This document shows positions 1 through 6,224 of a stretch of DNA of 9,222 nucleotides, piece after piece (position 1 is the first letter of the stretch; each line of letters begins with the position of its first letter). The notes under the pieces were generated by a model. It was given only the letters and a program-made list of their open reading frames with translations, had not been told where the DNA came from and did not search any database. The translations under genes and the position numbers were made by a program. Source of the DNA: Verrucomicrobia bacterium UBA6015 (lineage in GTDB: Bacteria; Verrucomicrobiota; Kiritimatiellia; UBA8416); assembly GCA_002428045.1 (NCBI GenBank), contig DIZZ01000288.1, positions 1 to 9,222 of the forward strand, in the 5' to 3' direction.

Positions 1-53
1 ATACCCCGTGAACGGTTACCCAATCCGTTCATGATCTCGTCGATCGCAGACTC
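1..53 (+). other. Out-of-frame 5' coding remnant of the sensor kinase
   Basis: The kinase frame is open only from position 12, because a TGA lies in frame at 9-11. Even so, 27-53 reads VHDLVDRRL directly before MIEHG, which looks like continuous NMT1/THI5-domain sequence upstream of the first ATG. The next frame over reads YPVNGYPIRS and ends at a TGA at 32-34, and its IRS would join naturally to VHDL. I infer that the coding sequence changes frame near 20-32. This could be a true frameshift mutation or a sequencing error. There is no Shine-Dalgarno sequence before the ATG at 54, which argues against a native start there. Confidence 0.4.
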
Positions 54-2387
54 ATGATCGAGCATGGTTCAGCCGAACTTCACGCCTACTTGAAGGCCGA
101 AGGAATCACCGCCGATAAGCTCTCCCTGCTGCCTTACAGCAGGGGCATCGAGGATCTGCTGGCGGGTGCCGTCGATGCCGTTTCCGTGTATGTCACCGAC
201 GAACCGTTCGCACTGCAAACCGCTGGGCAAGCCTATCTTTTGTACTCGCCCCGTGCGGCGGGGATCGACTTCTATGGAGACAACCTTTTCACGACTGAGG
301 ACTTGATCAGGAGGAAGCCGGCGCTGGTAAGCAAGTTCAGGGAGGCGAGCCTCAGGGGCTGGGAATATGCCATGCGGAACCCGGCAGAGATTGCACGCCT
401 CATCTATGACCGCTACAGCCAGCGGCACAGCCTGGAGCACCTCGAATTCGAGGCGCATCACATGAACGCCCTGATAAGGGACGATTTGATCGAAATTGGA
501 CACATGAACCCTGGTCGATGGAGGAATATCGCCGAAGTCTATGCCGACCAGGGGATGCTGAAGCGCGATTTCGACCTGCAAGGGTTTCTCTACCTCCCGG
601 GGCCAAAAGATCTTTCCTGGCTATATAATGTCCTGGTGGTTTCGTCTGCGCTCCTCTTCCTGGCGATCCTGATCGTCATCCGGCTTGCCCGGCTTTCTGC
701 CGCCTTGCGGGCCAGCAATACCGAGTTGGCCAGGGCAGATGCCATACTCCGGGAGAAGGAGGATAAGTACCGCATTCTCTTCATGGACTCGCCCGATGCT
801 TACCTCATTATCAAAAATGGAGTTTTTGTTGACTGCAACCGTGCGACGGAAACCATGCTCGGCGTCGGTCGACATGAGATTATCGATCATGGGCCGGACA
901 GGGTTTCGCCGGAATTCCAGCCTGACGGGAGACGCTCGGCGACGGCATCGCAGGCGATGATCGACCTTGCGCGGCAACGCGGTCGACACACCTTTGAATG
1001 GTTGCACCAACGGGGTGATGGCTCGGATCTCTATGTGGAAGTATCCGTCGCATTGATCCATCTCGAGGGCTCCGAAGCGCTCTTTACCACATGGCGCGAC
1101 ATCAGCGCGAGGAAGCAAACCGAGGCGGAATTGGCCATGGCAAAAGAAGCGGCGGAAGCCGCCAACCGAGCCAAAAGCGATTTCCTCGCCAACATGAGTC
1201 ACGAGATCCGTACGCCCCTCAACGGAGTGATCGGAATGACAGGACTGCTGCTCGACACGGAACTGTCTGCGGATCAGCGGCACTGCGCCGTGACGATCAA
1301 GTCCAGCGGCGAGTGGTTGCTCTCGCTGATCAACGATATCCTGGACTTCTCCAAGATCGAGGCCGGCAAGCTTGCCCTTGAGACCATCGACTTCGACCTG
1401 CAGGGCCTGCTTGACGATTTCGCCGCCACGGTGGCGTTCAAGACCCATGAAAAAGGACTGACCCTCGCCTGCACCATCAACAAGGACGTTCCCACACGAC
1501 TGTCGGGGGATCCGGGGCGCCTGCGCCAGATTCTTACAAACCTGGAGGGCAATGCGGTAAAATTCACGCACCATGGAGAAGTGTCTGTGCGGGTCAGTGT
1601 ACTGGAGTCAGGCACGGCAAATCCGCTTAAAGGCGGCCTCGGTGAACGCGTAGAGAAAGCGTCCTGCCTGCTGCGTTTTTCCGTGCGCGACACCGGCATC
1701 GGCATTCCCGAGGATAAGATCGAACTACTTTTTAAGAAATTTTCCCAGGCGGACGCATCCATCACGCGCCAATATGGTGGATCGGGACTGGGGCTGGCGA
1801 TTTCGAAGCAACTGGTCGAAATGATGGGCGGGGAGATCGGCGTGAAGAGCGTCCCCGGCGAGGGCTCTGAGTTTTGGTTCACGGCACGCTTCGGGCTGCA
1901 AGCCGACCGTGAAGCGGCTGCACGAACGGGATCTTCCTCGCACACGATTGAGGTCAAGGGTGCCACCGCCTCTACGGGGCGGTACATGCATCCCGTATTC
2001 CACCATCGCAAAATTCGCATCCTGCTGGCCGAAGACAACATCACCAACCAGCAGGTAGCTTTAGGAATCCTCAGGAAGCTGGGGGTTTCGGCAGATGCCG
2101 TCGCCAATGGGCGCGAGGTCATCGAGGCACTCGCGGCACTGCCTTACGACCTAGTGCTTATGGACGTTCAGATGCCGGAGCTTGACGGTCTGGAAGCCAC
2201 CCGGATCATCAGGCGTGAGGCCTTGGGGCGGCCACGGATTCCGATCATCGCCATGACCGCCCACGCCATGCAGGGAGATCGCCAGATCTGCTTCGAGGCT
2301 GGCATGGACGACTACTTGACCAAGCCCGTGGATCACCGGATCCTGGCCGAAGTCATGGCGAAATGGCTGCCGGATGAATCGTGTTGA
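54..2387 (+). CDS. Hybrid sensor histidine kinase with NMT1/THI5-like sensor domain, 5' incomplete
   Basis: Membrane-bound hybrid sensor kinase, 777 residues from the first available ATG. Residues 1-150 match the C-terminal half of an NMT1/THI5 (ABC-type substrate-binding) domain, with motifs such as GIDFYGDNLFTT and MNPGRW. The N-terminal lobe, roughly 100 residues, is missing. A transmembrane helix follows at about 190-212, then a short coiled coil, a PAS domain (about 238-355), and HisKA with the phospho-acceptor His383 in SHEIRTPLNG. The HATPase domain has an N box around Asn500, a G1 box DTGIGIP (Asp546) and a G2 box GGSGLGLAI. The receiver domain (about 656-775) has Glu660/Asp661, phospho-Asp704 in LMDVQMPELDG and Lys757. 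The protein ends after the receiver, with no HPt domain. Expected role: ligand sensing outside the membrane and autophosphorylation followed by internal His-to-Asp transfer. The N box reads NLEGNAVKF, with Glu where a hydrophobic residue is usual. The only possible ATG lacks an RBS, so the gene is incomplete or frameshifted. Ligand and partner are unknown. Confidence 0.88.
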   Translation: MIEHGSAELHAYLKAEGITADKLSLLPYSRGIEDLLAGAVDAVSVYVTDEPFALQTAGQAYLLYSPRAAGIDFYGDNLFTTEDLIRRKPALVSKFREASLRGWEYAMRNPAEIARLIYDRYSQRHSLEHLEFEAHHMNALIRDDLIEIGHMNPGRWRNIAEVYADQGMLKRDFDLQGFLYLPGPKDLSWLYNVLVVSSALLFLAILIVIRLARLSAALRASNTELARADAILREKEDKYRILFMDSPDAYLIIKNGVFVDCNRATETMLGVGRHEIIDHGPDRVSPEFQPDGRRSATASQAMIDLARQRGRHTFEWLHQRGDGSDLYVEVSVALIHLEGSEALFTTWRDISARKQTEAELAMAKEAAEAANRAKSDFLANMSHEIRTPLNGVIGMTGLLLDTELSADQRHCAVTIKSSGEWLLSLINDILDFSKIEAGKLALETIDFDLQGLLDDFAATVAFKTHEKGLTLACTINKDVPTRLSGDPGRLRQILTNLEGNAVKFTHHGEVSVRVSVLESGTANPLKGGLGERVEKASCLLRFSVRDTGIGIPEDKIELLFKKFSQADASITRQYGGSGLGLAISKQLVEMMGGEIGVKSVPGEGSEFWFTARFGLQADREAAARTGSSSHTIEVKGATASTGRYMHPVFHHRKIRILLAEDNITNQQVALGILRKLGVSADAVANGREVIEALAALPYDLVLMDVQMPELDGLEATRIIRREALGRPRIPIIAMTAHAMQGDRQICFEAGMDDYLTKPVDHRILAEVMAKWLPDESC

Positions 2388-2389
2388 TT

Positions 2390-2423
2390 CGTCCTAGAAT
2401 GTTATGCCGCAGGCAACAGGACG
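2390..2423 (+). terminator. Hairpin after sensor kinase, possible weak terminator
   Basis: Two nested inverted repeats lie just after the kinase stop codon: CGTCCT at 2390-2395 pairs with AGGACG at 2418-2423, and TGCC at 2405-2408 pairs with GGCA at 2412-2415 around a GCA loop. No T-run follows, so it is not a standard intrinsic terminator. The position suits a transcript end or a processing site, but this is inference. Confidence 0.2.
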
Positions 2424-2490
2424 CCCAAGGATCGTTCATCTGTGATTCCATGATATTAAGGGGAGATGAACGGGAGCGTCTGCCGTGGGG

Positions 2491-2520
2491 GTGTTATAGC
2501 CAGGTGTGTTATAGCCAGGT
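2491..2520 (+). repeat. Perfect 15-bp tandem direct repeat upstream of purD promoter
   Basis: GTGTTATAGCCAGGT occurs twice back to back (2491-2505 and 2506-2520) with no mismatch. It ends one base before the proposed -35 box of the purD operon. It could be a pair of regulator sites or a recent slippage duplication. The sequence alone does not decide which, and I know of no regulator with this site. Confidence 0.85.
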
Positions 2521-2521
2521 G

Positions 2522-2549
2522 TTGACTCGATGCGGGATTCCGGTATGCT
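2522..2549 (+). promoter_or_regulatory. Candidate sigma70 promoter for the purD operon
   Basis: TTGACT at 2522-2527 (five of six to the -35 consensus) is separated by 16 bp from TATGCT at 2544-2549 (four of six to the -10 consensus). Transcription would start near 2556, giving a leader of about 20 nt before the purD ATG. A strong AGGGGG Shine-Dalgarno sits at 2567-2572. No riboswitch or PurR-like palindrome was recognised in the gap 2388-2576. Confidence 0.5.
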
Positions 2550-2576
2550 GTAGCATTTTGATTTTCAGGGGGTGGC

Positions 2577-3848
2577 ATGAAGATTCTAGTGATCGGAAGC
2601 GGAGGACGGGAACATGCGCTGGTGTGGAAACTGGCCGGGGATTCCCGTCGGCCTTTGATATATTGTGCACCGGGGAATGCCGGGACGGCGGAATGCGCAA
2701 CGAATCTGCCCATCGCGGTGGATGACCTCAATGGGATCGTCGCGTGGGCCTGTGAACATCGCCCGGACTTGACGGTGATCGGGCCGGAGGGACCGCTGTG
2801 TGCAGGGCTTGCCGACATTCTAGAGGCTGAAGGCCTGCGCGTATTCGGGCCTTGCCGAGCGGCGGCGCAGATGGAGGGGAGCAAGGTATTCGCCAAGGAG
2901 GTCATGGAGGCGGCCGGGGTTCCCACCGCCCGGTCGGCCAGCTTTACCGATGCAGGCGCGGCCAGGGCCTATGTGCAGAGGGAGGGTGCTCCGATCGTCA
3001 TCAAGGCCGAGGGATTGGCTGCAGGCAAAGGGGTTACCGTGTGCCAGACCCTTGCCCAGGCGGAGTCGGCGATTGATGAGGCGCTGGTGGCGAAGGCGTT
3101 TGGCGACGCCGGTGCCCGCATCCTGATCGAGGAATGCTTGATCGGAGAGGAGGCGTCGATCCTTGCGCTGGTCGATGGGAGGCATGTCGTCATGCTGGCG
3201 TCGGCGCAGGATCACAAGCGGGCGTTGGATGGCGACCAGGGGCCGAATACCGGCGGGATGGGTGCCTACTCCCCGGCGCCCGTTGTGAAGGCGCATCTAT
3301 GGCCGGTGATCCGCGAGCAGGTGTTTGAACGGACACTGGCCGAGTTGCGTCGGCGCGGGATTGTATTTAAAGGGGTACTTTATGCGGGGCTGATGCTGAC
3401 GGCAAACGGCATCAAGGTGCTGGAATTCAATGCCCGGTTCGGGGATCCTGAAACACAGGTGATCCTGCCCCGGCTGGATGGTGATCTGATCCCGGCATTC
3501 GAGGCCTGCATCGACGGGATCTTGAGAGAGGAGCTGATTCGCTGGAAGGACGAGTCCTGTGTAACGGTGGTCATGGCAGCGGATGGTTATCCCGGCAAAT
3601 ATCCGCGCGGACAGCAGATCACAGGGCTTGCGGCGGCCGCGTCCATGACGGGGGTTACGGTATTCCATGCGGGCACTAAACAGCACGAAGGGACGGTTCT
3701 GGCGGATGGCGGACGGGTGCTCGGCGTCACCGCGCTGGGGCCAACGTTGCGGGCAGCGGTTGATCATGCGTATGCCGCCGTTGATCAAATTCAATTCCAG
3801 GGTGGCTGGTGTCGTCGCGATATCGCCGCCAAGGCATTATATAGCTAG
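2577..3848 (+). CDS. purD: Phosphoribosylamine--glycine ligase (GAR synthetase)
   Basis: Cytoplasmic ATP-grasp enzyme of de novo purine synthesis. It joins 5-phosphoribosylamine and glycine with ATP to give glycinamide ribonucleotide. At 423 residues it is the normal length for a monofunctional PurD. It opens with the family signature MKILVIGSGGREHALVWKL. The ATP-grasp lysines are visible in IVIKAEGLAAGKGV (Lys143, Lys151), then EECLIGEEAS, then DHKRALDGDQGPNTGGMGAY from Asp212. LEFNARFGDPETQ carries the likely metal ligands Glu283 and Asn285. The GARS C-terminal domain follows and ends in RRDIAAKAL. KAEGL has Glu where Asp is usual, a conservative change. The start is fixed by the AGGGGG Shine-Dalgarno and by the signature beginning at Met1. 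First gene of the operon; the phosphatase gene starts 9 bp after its stop. The family is certain. Confidence 0.97.
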   Translation: MKILVIGSGGREHALVWKLAGDSRRPLIYCAPGNAGTAECATNLPIAVDDLNGIVAWACEHRPDLTVIGPEGPLCAGLADILEAEGLRVFGPCRAAAQMEGSKVFAKEVMEAAGVPTARSASFTDAGAARAYVQREGAPIVIKAEGLAAGKGVTVCQTLAQAESAIDEALVAKAFGDAGARILIEECLIGEEASILALVDGRHVVMLASAQDHKRALDGDQGPNTGGMGAYSPAPVVKAHLWPVIREQVFERTLAELRRRGIVFKGVLYAGLMLTANGIKVLEFNARFGDPETQVILPRLDGDLIPAFEACIDGILREELIRWKDESCVTVVMAADGYPGKYPRGQQITGLAAAASMTGVTVFHAGTKQHEGTVLADGGRVLGVTALGPTLRAAVDHAYAAVDQIQFQGGWCRRDIAAKALYS

Positions 3849-3857
3849 GGTGATGAA

Positions 3858-4331
3858 ATGAAGCGTACGATTGTTTTTGTATGTACCGGTAATATCTGCC
3901 GCAGTCCGATGGCAGAATATCTTTTCAGGGCGCATATCGCGTCCCAGTCGGATATCCGGGTATGTTCGGCCGGGGTGATGACCGGGTACGGGCAGCCTGC
4001 TAGCCGGTATGCGGTGAAGGCGATGAATGAGCTTGGTGTGGATATGAACGCACACCGCAGCCAACCCGTGACACAGGAACTGGTGGATGCGGCGGAACTA
4101 CTGGTCGTGATGACCGAGGGGCATCGAGATGTTCTGTTGAGTCGGTATCCACAGGCCGCGTCCAGGGTGGCGCTGCTCAAATCCTTCGATACCCAGGCCA
4201 GGGACGTGGATGTGCTGGACCCGATCGGACTCTCGCTGGATGTCTATCGCCATGTGCGCGATGAGATTGCGGCGGCGTTATGGGGCTTGGATTTACAGTT
4301 GCAGGAAAACAAACCTGAAGAGGAAAAGTAA
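3858..4331 (+). CDS. Low-molecular-weight protein phosphatase (Wzb/YwlE family)
   Basis: A 157-residue cytosolic phosphatase of the low-molecular-weight PTP fold. The N-terminal P-loop VCTGNICRSPMAEYLF contains the CX5R nucleophile motif (Cys9, Arg15, Ser16). The general acid is Asp121 in DVLDPIGLSLDVYRHVRDEI, and SAGV follows the second strand as is typical. The phosphatase-rpiB-glyA gene order recalls the Bacillus ywlE operon, where YwlE is a protein-arginine phosphatase. However, position 13 is Ile. In YwlE this position is Thr, which is reported to set arginine specificity, so phosphotyrosine may be the better guess here. No adjacent tyrosine kinase or capsule gene is seen. An AGGGTG Shine-Dalgarno (3847-3852) overlaps the purD stop, suggesting translational coupling. 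The family is clear; the substrate is not. Confidence 0.9.
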   Translation: MKRTIVFVCTGNICRSPMAEYLFRAHIASQSDIRVCSAGVMTGYGQPASRYAVKAMNELGVDMNAHRSQPVTQELVDAAELLVVMTEGHRDVLLSRYPQAASRVALLKSFDTQARDVDVLDPIGLSLDVYRHVRDEIAAALWGLDLQLQENKPEEEK

Positions 4332-4333
4332 TC

Positions 4334-6016
4334 ATGAAAATCGGTATTGCTGCGGATCACGGCGGGGTCGTTCTTAAAGCTGCGTTACGGACACGGATGG
4401 CGTCCCGTGGGGTGGCATTCGTTGATTTCGGGTGTAATGATACCACGTCGGTGGATTACCCGGACTATGCGGCGGCTGTCGCCGTGGCCATGGAGCGGGG
4501 CGACATCGACCAGGGGATCCTGATTTGTACCAGCGGGATCGGCATGTCGATGTCGGCAAACCGCTTTCCGCATGTGCGCGCCGCGTTGTGCACCACCCCG
4601 CGCATGGCGGAGATGGCCCGCGACCATAACGATGCGAATGTACTGGTGCTGGGAGCCTCGATCACCGCGGAATCCGAGGGCGTGGCGATCCTGGACGCAT
4701 GGCTCACCGGCACCTTCAGCAAGGGGGAACGCCATCAGCGGCGGATTGCTAAACTATCCTCGAATGCCGCCGCATCCATGGACCTGGCGGCCTTGCGGGA
4801 GGGTGATGCCGACATCTATGCCTCCGTGGTCAAGGAAGCGGAGCGCCAACATCTGACGCTGAACCTGATTGCCTCCGAGAATGGCGTCAGCCGTGCGGTG
4901 CGGCAGGCACAGGGTTGCGTGATGACCAACAAGTACGCCGAAGGGTATCCCGGCAAGCGTTGGTACAGTGGCTGCGATTTCGTGGATCAGGCGGAATCCC
5001 TGGCGATCAACCGGGCCAAGGCACTGTTCGGGGCGGATCACGCCAATGTGCAGCCCCATTGCGGAAGCTCCGCCAACATGGCCGTGTACTTTTCCATGCT
5101 CGAACCGGGCGATACCATCCTCGCGATGAGCCTTGCCGACGGGGGGCACCTGACGCATGGATCGCCGGTTAATTTCTCGGGCAAACTGTTCAATGTCGTG
5201 TCGTACGGCGTGTCCCGCGAGACCGAGCGCCTAGATTTCGACGTGTTGGCCTCCCTGGCCAAGGCGCACCAGCCGAAGCTGATCGTGGCGGGTGCCAGTG
5301 CTTATTCGAGGACACTGGAATTCGATCGTTTCCGCGACGTGGCGGATTCCGTCGGCGCAAGGCTGATGGTGGATATGGCGCACATTGCCGGCCTGGTGGC
5401 GGGCGGGGCGCATCCCAGTCCCGTGCCGTTCTCCGATTACGTCACGACGACGACACACAAGACGCTGCGCGGCCCGCGTAGCGGCATGGTGCTTTGCCGG
5501 GATGCCTATGCGGCGGCGATTGACAAGACCGTTTTCCCGGGCTTGCAGGGCGGTCCGCTCATGCACGTGATCGCCGCGAAGGCCGTCTGTTTCCACGAGG
5601 CCATGGATGCAGGTTTCAAGCAATACGCACATCAGGTTGTCGCCAACGCAAAGGCCATGGCGGAGTGCTTTACGGCGGCAGGTATCCGAATTGTCTCGGG
5701 GGGTACGGACAACCACCTCATGCTTCTGGATGTCTCCTCCCTTGGCCTCTCGGGCAAGCTGGCGGCGGACGCCTTGGATGCAGCGGGTATTATCGTCAAC
5801 AAGAACTCCATCCCGTTCGATACCAAGAGCCCGTTTGTGACGTCCGGCATCCGCATCGGTACGCCGGGCGTGACCTCGCGGGGAATGAAGGAGCCCGAAA
5901 TGCGGCAGATCGCCACATGGATCACAGACGTGCTCAAGCATGCGGATGATCAGCCGCGGATGGCCCGGATACGCGGCGACGTCACCGCCTTCTGCACCCG
6001 GTTCCCGCCCATGTAG
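4334..6016 (+). CDS. rpiB-glyA: Fused ribose-5-phosphate isomerase B / serine hydroxymethyltransferase
   Basis: One uninterrupted 560-residue ORF carries two complete enzymes. Residues 1 to about 143 are RpiB, which interconverts ribulose- and ribose-5-phosphate: Asp8-His9 in AADHGG, Cys65 in ICTSGIGMSMSANR, and His98 in ARDHNDANVLVLG. Residues from about 148 to 560 are GlyA, the PLP enzyme converting serine plus THF to glycine plus 5,10-methylene-THF: LIASEN, TNKYAEGYPGKRWYSG, GGHLTHGSPVNFSGK, VDMAHIAG (Asp347, His350), PLP lysine Lys376 in TTTTHKTLRGPRSG, and FPGLQGGPLMHVIA. The offset from E. coli GlyA is about 147 residues throughout, so neither half is shortened. The linker is only a few residues (SSNAAAS). 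Met149 has no Shine-Dalgarno, so separate translation of GlyA is unlikely. An AGAGGA site at 4319-4324 supports the start, 2 bp after the phosphatase stop. GlyA motifs are canonical except HCGSSAN for the usual HSGSQAN. Confidence 0.96.
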   Translation: MKIGIAADHGGVVLKAALRTRMASRGVAFVDFGCNDTTSVDYPDYAAAVAVAMERGDIDQGILICTSGIGMSMSANRFPHVRAALCTTPRMAEMARDHNDANVLVLGASITAESEGVAILDAWLTGTFSKGERHQRRIAKLSSNAAASMDLAALREGDADIYASVVKEAERQHLTLNLIASENGVSRAVRQAQGCVMTNKYAEGYPGKRWYSGCDFVDQAESLAINRAKALFGADHANVQPHCGSSANMAVYFSMLEPGDTILAMSLADGGHLTHGSPVNFSGKLFNVVSYGVSRETERLDFDVLASLAKAHQPKLIVAGASAYSRTLEFDRFRDVADSVGARLMVDMAHIAGLVAGGAHPSPVPFSDYVTTTTHKTLRGPRSGMVLCRDAYAAAIDKTVFPGLQGGPLMHVIAAKAVCFHEAMDAGFKQYAHQVVANAKAMAECFTAAGIRIVSGGTDNHLMLLDVSSLGLSGKLAADALDAAGIIVNKNSIPFDTKSPFVTSGIRIGTPGVTSRGMKEPEMRQIATWITDVLKHADDQPRMARIRGDVTAFCTRFPPM

Positions 6017-6030
6017 GCTTCCCCGTGATG

Positions 6031-6104
6031 TTGACAGGATTATCAGGATGAAAGGGACCGAAACAATAGCGTTTTTATCCTGTCTATCCTGTAATCCAGT
6101 CTGA
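6031..6104. repeat. Dispersed palindromic repeat, copy A (CAGGAT-type)
   Basis: A 74-bp element starts 14 bp after the rpiB-glyA stop. The left arm begins TTGACAGGATTATCAGGAT. The right arm carries ATCCTG units at 6077 and 6086 and an ATCCAG variant at 6094. The arms can fold on each other around a core near CGAAACAATAGCG, so RNA from it would form a long hairpin that could end the purD operon transcript. Copy B at 7360-7435 is the same element in inverted orientation, with about 65 of 76 aligned positions identical by eye and a perfect 23-bp run (6031-6053 against 7413-7435). No transposase or other protein gene lies in 6017-6224. Confidence 0.88.
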
Positions 6105-6224
6105 ATAATAATCAGAACAACAGCCGTCGGACGAAGGTTTGACACTTTCTGAGTCGTAGTCGCTGCAAATCAACAAATCGATGTCGAGGGTGGCTGGTGT
6201 CATGTGATGTCGCGCTGCTCGATG

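Noticed and set aside
621..1574. Long minus-strand ORF (317 codons) opposite the sensor kinase
   Set aside because: It is a shadow of the kinase. The + strand reading has clear PAS, HisKA and HATPase motifs, while this frame has no recognisable domain.
1274..2122. Minus-strand ORF of 282 codons opposite the kinase C-terminus
   Set aside because: Low-complexity Arg/Ser/Pro composition typical of an antisense frame, and it overlaps the conserved kinase and receiver coding sequence entirely.
2381..2725. Plus-strand ORF spanning the gap and the start of purD
   Set aside because: It overlaps the purD N-terminal signature in another frame and has no homology I recognise. The gap is better explained as promoter and repeats.
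4778..6016. Separate glyA start at internal Met149
   Set aside because: No Shine-Dalgarno sequence precedes it and the frame is continuous with RpiB, so a fusion is the simpler reading.
5231..6145. Minus-strand ORF of 304 codons opposite glyA
   Set aside because: It overlaps strongly conserved GlyA coding sequence, is rich in Arg/His and has no family motif.
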